A stretch of DNA of 64,000 bases from Mycobacterium sp. DL592 (GTDB lineage Bacteria; Actinomycetota; Actinomycetes; Mycobacteriales; Mycobacteriaceae), in NCBI RefSeq assembly GCF_011694515.1, contig NZ_CP050192.1, positions 3,730,172 to 3,794,171 of the forward strand, written 5' to 3'. This document shows positions 27,916 through 36,381 of the stretch, in pieces (within the stretch, counting starts at the first letter, position 1; each line of letters opens with the position of its first letter). A model generated the notes under the pieces. It saw nothing but the letters and a program-made list of their open reading frames with translations, made no database searches and was not told the origin of the DNA. Both the position numbers and the translations under genes were made by a program.

Positions 27916-28838
27916 GAAGCCTGCAGCAGCAGCTTGGCTTTGCGGACCAGGCGCGCGCCGTACTCCGGTGAAATGTAATCGTTGCGGGCGATCCGCAGCA
28001 GGTTGAGTGCCATGAAGTACGGCAACCGCGACGTGATCGACGCGAAAGCGCTACCGCGGTCCGGGAAATGGCAGCTGTACTCCCACAGGAAGTGACCGAT
28101 GAACGGCTCGGCGCGCTTGCGTGAGCCGGTGGCGAGCATGAACGCGTGCTGCAGCTCCCCGGCCACCCGCCCGACGTCGAACATCCGGTCCCCGCGCTTC
28201 ATCCGTTCCAGGTCGATGGCGGCGACATCGAGGCCGTGGCCGAACAGGAAGTTCGCCGGGGTGGCGTCACCGTGCAGCCACACCTGGCGGTCCTGCCACA
28301 TCTCCGGACGTTCCCGCCACAGCCCCTGCAACCACAGCAGCTCTTCGGCGTCCCATCGGCCGATGCGGCGGTGGCGCTCGAGCCGCTCGACGATCTGGGC
28401 GAAGTAGCAGCAGTCGACGTCGAAGTCGACCGTCTTGCCGTTGGCGGTCCGATTATGTTGTGTCGCAAGATAATACGCCAGCGCTTTGAGGCGCCAGTAC
28501 AGGTGGGCGTGGTCGTTGTCCCGGATGGATCGTGCGATGGCCGCACTGAACTGCTCGCCGGCGTAGAACTCCAGGGCCAACACCCCGTTGATATCGGGTG
28601 CCACCGCCAGTGGGCGGATCACGTGGTGCGGCGAGCCGACGAGGTCGTACCCGCGCAGCCGCTGAAGGCTGTCGTACTCGCGGTAGGCCATGCCCGCCGC
28701 TCTGTCGCGGTCCCACCCGAAGCGCGGCCCGTAGAACTTGCAGATGACCCGGGCACGGCTGTGCTTCTCCTCGTAGCCGTACACCTCGTTGCTACCGCGC
28801 AGCCGGAATGCCCGGAATGCCGGCGAAGAGCCGTGCAC
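27912..28838 (-). CDS. aminoglycoside phosphotransferase-family kinase
   Basis: A 308-residue APH/choline-kinase-like protein. The glycine-rich turn is RLRGSNEVY (12-20), the ATP-binding Lys Lys34 (VICKFYG), the catalytic loop HGDATPANF (189-197) and the metal site IDLE (208-211), with Glu in place of the usual second Asp. The substrate is unknown and drug resistance should not be assumed. The start is GTG at 28838, but the frame stays open and coding-like further upstream without a usual start codon, so the N-terminus is uncertain. It is translationally coupled to the HAD gene. Confidence 0.82.
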   Translation of the reverse strand: MHGSSPAFRAFRLRGSNEVYGYEEKHSRARVICKFYGPRFGWDRDRAAGMAYREYDSLQRLRGYDLVGSPHHVIRPLAVAPDINGVLALEFYAGEQFSAAIARSIRDNDHAHLYWRLKALAYYLATQHNRTANGKTVDFDVDCCYFAQIVERLERHRRIGRWDAEELLWLQGLWRERPEMWQDRQVWLHGDATPANFLFGHGLDVAAIDLERMKRGDRMFDVGRVAGELQHAFMLATGSRKRAEPFIGHFLWEYSCHFPDRGSAFASITSRLPYFMALNLLRIARNDYISPEYGARLVRKAKLLLQAS

Positions 28839-29049
28839 GCCAAGGTGATCGCGGACGACTCCGCTCAGAAAGCCGTGCAGCCGGTCGTCACGTTTGACGT
28901 AACCGACATATGTCCCGATAACGACGCCTCCCGATGCCAGACAGCGAGAGGCTGTGTTCGCTGATCAGTCACCAACTGTTCATCAGCGTAGTGGCGAACC
29001 GTCATCTTGGCGCGGCGAGCGAACCGCGGTTCGGTGAAGCGTTGCAGCC

Positions 29050-30300
29050 CTAGGCGGACTTGGCCCGTCGCCACTCCCGCACCGCGTTGATCGCGGTCTT
29101 GAGACCACGCTTGCGGCCGGTCTGCGGATCCACCCCGGCGTACCCCGGTTCGAGCTCGGCGAACATCCGCTCGCTGCGGGTCTCCGGTGCGTCGTCGGCG
29201 GTGTCGCGCAGGAACCGGTCCGGGAGCGACAGCTTGGCGATGGTCCGCCACGTCTTGCCGTACTGGACCAGGAACGGCCCACTGGTGTAAGGCAGGTCGT
29301 ACTTGTCGCAGAGCGCACGCACCCGCACCGAGATCTCGGAGAGCCGATTGCTCGGCAGGTCCGGATACAGGTGGTGCTCGATCTGGTAGGACAGGTTGCC
29401 GGTCATGAAATCCATCACCGGGCCGCCGTCGATGTTGGCACTGCCCAGCATCTGGCGCAGATACCAATGCCCCTTGCTCTCGCCCACCATGTCGGTCTTG
29501 GTGAATTTCTCTGCGCCATCAGGGAAGTGGCCGCAGAAGATCACCGCGTTGGCCCACACGTTGCGGATCACGTTGGCCACCGCGTTGGCCGTGGCCGTGG
29601 AGCGGAAGGTGGCACCCGGCGACAGCGACGTGATGGCCGGGAAGGCCACGTAGTCCTTGAACAGCTGCCTGCCGGCCTTGACGCCGAACTCGCGCACGCG
29701 AATCAACGTGGCCTTCCGGTCGTCGCGGCCCTTGGAGATCTTGCCGAGCTCCAGGTGCTGCAGCCCCACGCCCCATTCGAACCCGATGGCCAGCAGCGTG
29801 TTGAACAACAGGTTGCCGTACAGGTTGAACGGCCGCCAGCGCTGATCGCGGGTCACCCGGATAACGCCGTAGCCCACATCGTCGTCCATGCCGAGGATGT
29901 TGGTGTACTTGTGGTGCATGAAGTTGTGGGTGAACCGCCAGTGCTTGGAGGACCCGCTCATGTCCCACTCCCACGTCGAGGAGTGAATCTCGGGATCGTT
30001 CATCCAGTCCCACTGGCCGTGCATGACGTTGTGGCCGATCTCCATGTTCTCGATGATCTTGGCCACGCCCAGGGTCACCGTTCCGGCCCACCATGCGGAG
30101 CGCTTCGAGCTCGCGGCCAGCATCAGCCGGCCGGCGATCTCGAGGCCGCGCTGGGCGGCGATGGTGCGACGGATATACCGAGCGTCCCGCTCGCCCCGGG
30201 AATCTTCGATGTCCTGCCGGATGGTGTCGAGTTCGACGGCGAGGCTCTCGATATCGGCGTCAGTGAGATGCGCGAATACGTCCAAATCGGTGATTGCCAT
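29050..30300 (-). CDS. desA3: acyl-CoA delta-9 desaturase DesA3
   Basis: A 416-residue membrane fatty-acid desaturase matching Rv3229c, which makes oleoyl-CoA from stearoyl-CoA with its reductase Rv3230c. Di-iron His boxes are HNVMHG (box 1), HNFMHHKYTN (box 2) and QIEHHLYP (box 3). Hydrophobic segments flank the boxes. The ATG has GGGAGG upstream. A double palindromic operator lies 25 bases before the ATG, closely matching the one upstream of the reductase gene. Confidence 0.95.
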   Translation of the reverse strand: MAITDLDVFAHLTDADIESLAVELDTIRQDIEDSRGERDARYIRRTIAAQRGLEIAGRLMLAASSKRSAWWAGTVTLGVAKIIENMEIGHNVMHGQWDWMNDPEIHSSTWEWDMSGSSKHWRFTHNFMHHKYTNILGMDDDVGYGVIRVTRDQRWRPFNLYGNLLFNTLLAIGFEWGVGLQHLELGKISKGRDDRKATLIRVREFGVKAGRQLFKDYVAFPAITSLSPGATFRSTATANAVANVIRNVWANAVIFCGHFPDGAEKFTKTDMVGESKGHWYLRQMLGSANIDGGPVMDFMTGNLSYQIEHHLYPDLPSNRLSEISVRVRALCDKYDLPYTSGPFLVQYGKTWRTIAKLSLPDRFLRDTADDAPETRSERMFAELEPGYAGVDPQTGRKRGLKTAINAVREWRRAKSA

Positions 30301-30324
30301 GTGTCAGGCCTCCCTTCAGCTTCC

Positions 30325-30356
30325 TACGCTACCGTAACCTACGTTCCCGTAGGTTA
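30325..30356 (-). promoter_or_regulatory. double palindromic operator upstream of desA3
   Basis: A perfect repeat TAACCTACG-TTCC-CGTAGGTTA (30335-30356) overlaps a second core TACG-CTAC-CGTA (30325-30336). The two centres are 15 bp apart. The same arrangement lies upstream of the reductase gene. Confidence 0.75.
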
Positions 30357-30370
30357 CTAGCCAGTAAACC

Positions 30371-31513
30371 TCACACATCGACTACGCAGTCGCCGGACGG
30401 CGAGGAAACGCACGTCTGGATTCGGGTGCCGGGCTCGTGTTCGGCACCGGTTCGCAGATCACGAACGTGCCCGTCGACCAGGCTCACCACGCACGACTGG
30501 CAGATGCCCATCCGGCAGCCGAACGGCATCCGGATGCCGGCCTGTTCCCCGGCCTCCATCAGTGAGGTCGCCGCGTCCACCGTCAGCGTCTTGCCACTGC
30601 GCTCGAAGGTGACCGTCCCGCCCTGGCCGTGACCGGCCGCCCGGGTGGCCGCGAAGCGCTCCAGGTGCAACCGGTCGGCGATGCCGGCGGCCCGCCACAG
30701 TGCGTGGGCGTCGTCGAGCATGCCCTCGGGCCCACAGGCCCAGGTCTGGCGCTCCCGCCAGTCCGGCACCACCTCGCCGACCCGCTGCAGGTCCAGCCGG
30801 CCCTGGCTGCGGGTGGCGCGCACGGTCAGCCGGTAGCCGTCGTGGTCGCGTGCGAGCTGCTCGAGTTCAGCGGCGAACATGACATCGGATTGCGTTGGGG
30901 CCGAATGAATGTGGACGATATCGCCGATCTGATCGCGCCGGGCCAGAGTGCGCAGCATCGACATCACCGGGGTGACCCCGGAGCCGCCGGTCAGGAAAAG
31001 CACCGACGCCGGCGCGGGGTCGGGCATGACGAAGTTGCCCTGCGGTGCGGCCAGCCGCACGATGGTGCCCGGCTGCACGCCGCCGACAAGGTGGGTGGAC
31101 AAGAACCCCTCGGGCATCGCCTTGACCGTGATCGCGATCGTCTTGCTCGTACCGGATGTCACGGGGCTCGAGGTCAGCGAATAGGACCGCCACCGCCACC
31201 GTCCGTCGACCAGCAGGCCGATCCCGATGTACTGCCCCGGTTCGTAGTCGAACGTGAATCCCCAGCCCGGCTTGATCACCAGCGTCGCCGAGTCCTCGGT
31301 TTCCCGGCGGACCTCGACGACCCGGCCCCGCAACTCCCGCGCCGACCACAGCGGGTTGGCCAGCTGCAGATAGTCGTCGGGAAGCAGCGGCGTGGTGATC
31401 CGGCCGACCAGCGCGCGCATCGCGTCGACCACCGGGCGTTTTCCGGCGCCGGCGACCGCCGGTCGCGCCGTATCGATCACGTTCGCACTGCTCTTGACGT
31501 CGTTTTTCCCCAT
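30371..31513 (-). CDS. ferredoxin-NADP-type reductase partner of DesA3 (Rv3230c-like)
   Basis: A 380-residue oxidoreductase. The N-terminal FAD domain has [12 protein letters not shown], the NAD(P) domain has [14 protein letters not shown], and the C-terminal plant-type [2Fe-2S] ferredoxin domain has CRMGICQSC and a distal Cys in IQTCVSS. It passes electrons from NADPH to DesA3. The ATG at 31513 has CAGGAG upstream. It has its own promoter region with operators like those of desA3. Confidence 0.93.
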   Translation of the reverse strand: MGKNDVKSSANVIDTARPAVAGAGKRPVVDAMRALVGRITTPLLPDDYLQLANPLWSARELRGRVVEVRRETEDSATLVIKPGWGFTFDYEPGQYIGIGLLVDGRWRWRSYSLTSSPVTSGTSKTIAITVKAMPEGFLSTHLVGGVQPGTIVRLAAPQGNFVMPDPAPASVLFLTGGSGVTPVMSMLRTLARRDQIGDIVHIHSAPTQSDVMFAAELEQLARDHDGYRLTVRATRSQGRLDLQRVGEVVPDWRERQTWACGPEGMLDDAHALWRAAGIADRLHLERFAATRAAGHGQGGTVTFERSGKTLTVDAATSLMEAGEQAGIRMPFGCRMGICQSCVVSLVDGHVRDLRTGAEHEPGTRIQTCVSSPSGDCVVDV

Positions 31514-31531
31514 GCCCGCTCCTGCCGTGTC

Positions 31532-31563
31532 TAACCTACGGTACCGTAACTTACGGTTCCGTA
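31532..31563 (-). promoter_or_regulatory. double palindromic operator upstream of the reductase gene
   Basis: TAACCTACG-GTAC-CGTAACTTA (31532-31553) and the core TACG-GTTC-CGTA (31552-31563) overlap with centres 15 bp apart, as upstream of desA3. TAGGTT read on the minus strand may also act as a -10. It predicts coordinate control by one regulator, probably TetR-type. Confidence 0.72.
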
Positions 31564-31572
31564 TCCAGGCGT

Positions 31573-32082
31573 TCACAGCAGTTCGAGCAGGAACGGCAGC
31601 TCTTGACTGGCATACCAGGCCAAGTCGTGGTCCTGCGCATCCCCGACGGTCAACTCGGCGTCCTCGTCCCCCAGATCCGCGTCGTCGATGACGGCGATCG
31701 CCGCTTCGACAGCGGACTCGGCGGCGGCGTTGTCCACATAGGCGGCCACCACCTGGTCGAGCCCCACCCGCCCGTCGATGCGCACCACAGCGTCGTCGAG
31801 ATCGGGGCGCGATGTCACCGCGGCGTCGGGGGCATCTGCCACCAGGACCGCCCGGCGCAGCGGCAGGCCCGTACCCGAATCAGACTCCGACGCCAGCAGT
31901 CGCAGCGAGGCCAGCGCCGCTTCACCGAGGGCGACCTCGGCAAGTTCTTCGTCGTCACCTTCGGCATAGGACTCACGCAATGTCGGGGTGACCGCGAACG
32001 CCGTGCCGGACAGCGGCTGCATGGACCCGTCGACGACCAGGCGTTGGAGCATGGCCAACGTGGCCGGGATGTACACCCGCAC
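31573..32082 (-). CDS. conserved hypothetical protein (Rv3231c-like)
   Basis: A 169-residue acidic soluble protein, the same length as I recall for Rv3231c. The N-terminal [16 protein letters not shown] is followed by an Ala/Asp-rich body; no catalytic motif is visible. The GTG at 32082 is preferred to the TTG at 32085, since it gives the conserved MRVY start. It starts 9 bases after the ppk2 stop, so it is co-transcribed with ppk2. The function is unknown. Confidence 0.82.
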   Translation of the reverse strand: MRVYIPATLAMLQRLVVDGSMQPLSGTAFAVTPTLRESYAEGDDEELAEVALGEAALASLRLLASESDSGTGLPLRRAVLVADAPDAAVTSRPDLDDAVVRIDGRVGLDQVVAAYVDNAAAESAVEAAIAVIDDADLGDEDAELTVGDAQDHDLAWYASQELPFLLELL

Positions 32083-32091
32083 CAACGAAGA

Positions 32092-32964
32092 TTAGCTGCC
32101 GTTCTCCGGGTCGCCGACAAGGGTGGCCACGTAGTCGGGCACATACGTCGACAGCTCACGCGCGGGCCGGTAGTAGCTGCCACTGATCACCGGGCGCTGC
32201 GGCAGGTCGACCTTGGGAAGTTCGACGTCGTGGTAGTCGATGGTCGACAGCAGATGCGCCATCATGTTCAGCCGCGCGTGCTTCTTGACGTCGGACTCCA
32301 CGACATACCACGGGCTGTTGGGCACATCGGTGTGGACCATCATCTGATCCTTGGCCCGCGAGTAGTCCTCCCATCGGTAGATCGACTCCAGGTCCATCGG
32401 TGACAATTTCCATTGCCGCACAGGGTCATTGAGCCGCGACCGGAATCGGCGCAGCTGCTCCTCGTCCGACACCGAGAACCAGTACTTACGCAGGATGATC
32501 CCGTCGTCGATCAGCATCTGCTCGAAGATCGGCGTCTGCCGCAGGAACAGCGAATGTTCCTGCGGGGTGCAGAATCCCATCACCTTCTCCACGCCGGCCC
32601 GGTTGTACCAGGACCGGTCGAAGAGCACTATCTCGCCCTTGGCGGGCAGCTGCTGGATGTAGCGCTGGTAATACCACTGCCCGCGTTCGCGCTCGGTCGG
32701 CGCCGGCAGCGCCTCGATGCGGGCCACCCGGGGGCTCAGATACTCGGTGATGCGCTTGATGGTGCCGCCCTTGCCTGCGGCATCGCGACCCTCGAAGATG
32801 ACCACGACACGCGCACCGGTATGGCGCACCCACTCCTGAAGTTTGACGAACTCGGTTTGCAGCCTGAACAACTCGGCTTCGTAGGCCTCGTTGGAGATCT
32901 TGCGAACAGTCTTCTTCTTCTCTTTACCCTTCGGCGGTGAACCGTTGGTCTCGACGTCGCCCAT
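32092..32964 (-). CDS. ppk2: polyphosphate kinase 2
   Basis: A 290-residue PPK2-family enzyme matching Rv3232c, which uses polyphosphate to phosphorylate nucleoside diphosphates or the reverse. Walker A is FEGRDAAGKGGTIKR (about residues 57-71), Walker B LFDRSWYNRAGVE (about 113-125), and the lid ERERGQWYYQRY. The N-terminus is Lys-rich. It is the first gene of the pair with the Rv3231c-like gene. Confidence 0.94.
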   Translation of the reverse strand: MGDVETNGSPPKGKEKKKTVRKISNEAYEAELFRLQTEFVKLQEWVRHTGARVVVIFEGRDAAGKGGTIKRITEYLSPRVARIEALPAPTERERGQWYYQRYIQQLPAKGEIVLFDRSWYNRAGVEKVMGFCTPQEHSLFLRQTPIFEQMLIDDGIILRKYWFSVSDEEQLRRFRSRLNDPVRQWKLSPMDLESIYRWEDYSRAKDQMMVHTDVPNSPWYVVESDVKKHARLNMMAHLLSTIDYHDVELPKVDLPQRPVISGSYYRPARELSTYVPDYVATLVGDPENGS

Positions 32965-33031
32965 CGCCGCATCGTACGACCACGAAGGGCCGTGCGCTGA
33001 GCAAGTCGATTACTTGGCGGCCTGCGCTTGC

Positions 33032-34153
33032 CTACGGCGTCGGCGAGGTGTGAATCGGCAGGGTCATCGTCAGCCGGTAGCCGCCGTCGTCGCATCGCCC
33101 TGCCGTCAGCTCGCCGCCCAGCAGCTCCGCGCGTTCCTGGAGGCCGAGCAGCCCGTGCTGCGAACTTGGCAGTTGTTCAGGCGCACGGGTGGGTTTGGTA
33201 TTGGTCAACGACACACTCACCTGGTCTGGGTCGACACGCAATGCGAGCGTGGCGCTGGCGCCGGGGGCGTGCTTGGCGATATTGGTCAGGCCCTCCTGGA
33301 CTGCGCGATAAACCGCACGCTGCACCGGAGCCGGGGGTGCCGCACCAAGATGGTCGACGCTGTCGATCCGGGTCGGTACGCGCGACGACGCCACCAGGGC
33401 CGCGATGTCGTCGATCCCGGGTTGCGGCGCCAGACCAACGCCCGGCTCCCCTGATGGCCTCAGCACCCTGACCATCTCCCGCAACTCATCGAGAGTCCGG
33501 ACACTGAGCATGCGGATCGTCCGTGCCGCATCGATGGCGGCCGCGTCGTGTGAGGTGACTTGCAGCGCACCGGCCTGCACAGCGATCAGGCTGACCTGGT
33601 GCGACACCACGTCGTGCATCTCACGGGCGAGCGCCGCCCGCTCACCGGCCAACGCGCGATCGACGACCAACTCCTCTTCGTGCCGCCGGACCCGCTCGAT
33701 CTCAGCCAGCTTCTCGGACAGTTCGGAGCGCGCGGTGATGAGCATGCCCAGCCACACCGGTGCCGTCGAGAAGATACTGGCGTAAACCAGGTTCAACAAC
33801 GTGTCGACGCCCGAGTAGGACTGATCCCACAGTGCGGTGTAGCAGCCGAAGAACGCCGCGCAGCCTGCGACGATACCGAGCCTGCCCGGCCGCCGTTCGC
33901 CGATGGTATACAGCGCGACCATCGCGGCGATGACCGCCGAATCCGTCGCCACTGCCGGCAGCGCGAGTGCCAGCGCCAGGTAGGGAAACCTGCGGCGGAT
34001 GAGCAGACCCGCCACCGCGATCCCGGCCAACACCCAGTGGCGAACAGGCTCGTCGGGCAGCAGCGAACCCAGCGCATCGCCGAGGCTCAACGCGTACACC
34101 GCGAGCTCAGCCAACACCCGTCGAGTCTTCGCGCTGGGAGCGGACTTCAACAT
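33032..34153 (-). CDS. NarL-type sensor histidine kinase
   Basis: A 373-residue kinase. Four to five membrane helices fill the first 130 residues with very short loops, so sensing is probably within the membrane. The HisKA_3 phosphoacceptor is REMHDVVSHQVSLIAVQAG, and the HATPase domain contains QEGLTNIAKHA and HGLLGLQERAELLGG. It overlaps its response-regulator gene by 7 bases. The pair is not in the M. tuberculosis order I recall and opens the accessory block. The signal is unknown; DesK/LiaS-like kinases often sense membrane or envelope stress. Confidence 0.9.
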   Translation of the reverse strand: MLKSAPSAKTRRVLAELAVYALSLGDALGSLLPDEPVRHWVLAGIAVAGLLIRRRFPYLALALALPAVATDSAVIAAMVALYTIGERRPGRLGIVAGCAAFFGCYTALWDQSYSGVDTLLNLVYASIFSTAPVWLGMLITARSELSEKLAEIERVRRHEEELVVDRALAGERAALAREMHDVVSHQVSLIAVQAGALQVTSHDAAAIDAARTIRMLSVRTLDELREMVRVLRPSGEPGVGLAPQPGIDDIAALVASSRVPTRIDSVDHLGAAPPAPVQRAVYRAVQEGLTNIAKHAPGASATLALRVDPDQVSVSLTNTKPTRAPEQLPSSQHGLLGLQERAELLGGELTAGRCDDGGYRLTMTLPIHTSPTP

Positions 34154-34797
34154 GGCTCGTCGAGCAGACGTGCGCGCTGGGCAATGATCGCCGCCTCTAC
34201 CCGCGACTTGACGCCCAGTTTGGACAAGATCGACGAGACCTGGTCCTTCACCGTTCCCACGCTCGAGTACAGGGTGGATGCGATCTCCCCGTTGGACCGG
34301 CCCCGCGCCAGCAGGCGCAGCACCTGGCCCTCCCGGTCGGACAGTCCGGCGATGATCTGCACCGCCGCTTCGTCCGGCCGGTCACCCAGGTACCCGGCGA
34401 TCACCTTGGGGCTGACCTTGTTCGACAGGACCAATCCGCCCGCAGCCAGACTGCGCACCAGGTGCGGCAGCTGCTCGGGGTCGGTGTCCTTGAGAAGAAA
34501 TCCGGCAGCGCCCAGACGCAACGCCTTCGCGATGTATTCATCGGTGTCGAAGGTGGTCAACACCGCCACGGCCGGCGGCGACGCCAGCTGCTGAAGGTCG
34601 GCAAGCACACCCAAACCGTCCTTGCCGGGCATCCGGATGTCGAGGAGAACGACGTCCGGCCGGTGGTCGGTGATGACCCGGACCGCCTGCACGCCGTCAC
34701 AGGTCGCGACCACCTCGATGTCGTCGATGGCAGACAGAATCAACTCGAATCCGGATCGGATAAGCGCTTCGTCATCGACGATGACGACTTTGAACAC
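34147..34797 (-). CDS. LuxR/NarL-family response regulator
   Basis: A 216-residue regulator. The receiver domain has VVIVDDEALIRSG, the phosphorylated Asp in VVLLDIRMPGKDG, Thr in LTTFDTDEY and the Lys in FLLKDTDP. The C-terminal LuxR helix-turn-helix is LSDREGQVLRLLARGRSNGEIASTL with GTVKDQVSSILSKLGVKSR. The GTG start is at 34797. It is divergent from the esterase gene, a plausible target. Confidence 0.92.
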   Translation of the reverse strand: MFKVVIVDDEALIRSGFELILSAIDDIEVVATCDGVQAVRVITDHRPDVVLLDIRMPGKDGLGVLADLQQLASPPAVAVLTTFDTDEYIAKALRLGAAGFLLKDTDPEQLPHLVRSLAAGGLVLSNKVSPKVIAGYLGDRPDEAAVQIIAGLSDREGQVLRLLARGRSNGEIASTLYSSVGTVKDQVSSILSKLGVKSRVEAAIIAQRARLLDEPC

Positions 34798-35012
34798 CCG
34801 GCTTCTCCTCGTCTGCCCGCGCAGGCTTCCGAACCGAGCTTATTGATCGGCGCCGGCCCGTCGACACGAGACCACCAACTCCAGTCAGGTGGCCGGTGAC
34901 AATCAGCCGATTGTCCAGAGGCGCCATCTGGCCGTGCGACGACTGGCTGCCGGATCTGGCCGATCGGTGGATGGGCGGATCGGCCCGGGCCGTCGATCAT
35001 CGAATCGTGCTC

Positions 35013-36326
35013 ATGCTGGACTGGCCGTTGCTATCCGGTCCGCTTCCCCGAGTGCTGCAGATCGCGGGCATCGTGGCGGCAACATGGTTGCTCGTCCGGA
35101 CGCTGAAGGGACCAGCGCGCCCGCCGGCCAAGACGACGGCGTGCGTGATCTACCTGACCGTCGCGGTCGCGGTGACGGTGGCCGGTGATGAGTTGGCCCG
35201 CAATGTGTGGAAACTCTTCCCAGACCGGATTCCGGTCTCGGTGTTGATGTGGGCCGGCGCAGCCGTCTTCACGTTGTGCCTGGCCGCATCGCTTGCGGTG
35301 TCCGCCGAACGCTGGCCCGTCAGTGCGGGTTTAGTGGTGTCGATAGTGATCGTGCTGACCGCCTGCGCCAATCAGGTCAACGCTCTGTTCGCCGCCTATC
35401 CGACTCCCCGGGACGCGCTGGGCATTGCCCGCCCGGATGACGTCGCCCTGCCAGCGTTGCGGACTCAGACACCGGCACGCGACATGACCGGACCGTTGGA
35501 ACGATCCTGGACCCCGCCGCCCAGCCTCCCCACGCGGGGAAAGCTGAGCTCTGCAGACATCCCCGGCACGGTGTCGGGCTTCGTCGCGCGGCGGGCGAAG
35601 ATCTACCTGCCGCCGGCGTACTTCGGCGACATCCAACCCCGCCTTCCCGTACTCGTCCTTCTCACCGGTCAACCGGGGACGCCGCAAGACTGGGTGGGTG
35701 CGGGAAAGCTGGTGCGCATCATGGACGACTTCGCCGGCGCCCACCGCGGTCTGGCTCCGATCGTCGTCGTTCCCGACCCGACAGGCGGGCCGTTCCGCGA
35801 CCCGCTGTGCCTGAATTCCCCGCTGGGAAATGTCGACGCCTACCTCGCAACGGACGTCCCGGCCTGGATCAGAACCCACCTCAGCGTCGACCTGCGATCT
35901 TCCGCCTGGGCCGTCGCGGGAGCCTCATACGGCGGGACCTGCGCTCTGCAACTGGGTACCAACCACGCCGATGTCTACCCCAGCTTCATCGATATCGCTG
36001 GATCGGCGGAACCCACGCTCGGCGATCGACGGCGCACTGTCACCGAAGTCTTCAGTGGCGATGAGACGGCCTTCCGCCGCGTAAATCCGTTGGATCTGCT
36101 GAACATTCGTCGCTACCCTGAGAGCGCGGCGGCAATTGTGGTCGGTGACGCTGACTATGACAGCCGCGGCGACGCAACTCGGGTCCACGAAGCAACCGCA
36201 GCCGCAGGGATGCAGAGCCACCTCACCGAACTCCATGGCGCACATGACTGGCGCGTCTTCTCAGCGGGACTGGCCACCGAACTTCCCTGGCTGGCAAGAC
36301 GAGTCAACCTCATCAGTCCGACTTGA
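35013..36326 (+). CDS. membrane esterase, antigen-85-like alpha/beta hydrolase
   Basis: From the ATG at 35013 this is a 437-residue protein; a GTG at 34896 would add 39 less convincing residues. Four membrane helices occupy about residues 10-130, followed by an external esterase domain. The nucleophile elbow is AGASYGGTCALQL (Ser), with GDADYDSRG (Asp) and LHGAHDWRVF (His). The fold resembles the esterase D/antigen 85 family, which acts on trehalose or cell-wall lipids; substrate is inferred only. It is divergent from the two-component genes. Confidence 0.82.
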   Translation: MLDWPLLSGPLPRVLQIAGIVAATWLLVRTLKGPARPPAKTTACVIYLTVAVAVTVAGDELARNVWKLFPDRIPVSVLMWAGAAVFTLCLAASLAVSAERWPVSAGLVVSIVIVLTACANQVNALFAAYPTPRDALGIARPDDVALPALRTQTPARDMTGPLERSWTPPPSLPTRGKLSSADIPGTVSGFVARRAKIYLPPAYFGDIQPRLPVLVLLTGQPGTPQDWVGAGKLVRIMDDFAGAHRGLAPIVVVPDPTGGPFRDPLCLNSPLGNVDAYLATDVPAWIRTHLSVDLRSSAWAVAGASYGGTCALQLGTNHADVYPSFIDIAGSAEPTLGDRRRTVTEVFSGDETAFRRVNPLDLLNIRRYPESAAAIVVGDADYDSRGDATRVHEATAAAGMQSHLTELHGAHDWRVFSAGLATELPWLARRVNLISPT

Positions 36327-36381
36327 TTGCGCCGCAAGCCATCTCGGAGCCGCCCGACGCATTGAACAGGAGCCGACCAAC

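Noticed and set aside
27912..28838. Aminoglycoside resistance gene
   Set aside because: The APH fold is shared by many small-molecule kinases; context with a HAD gene does not support drug resistance.
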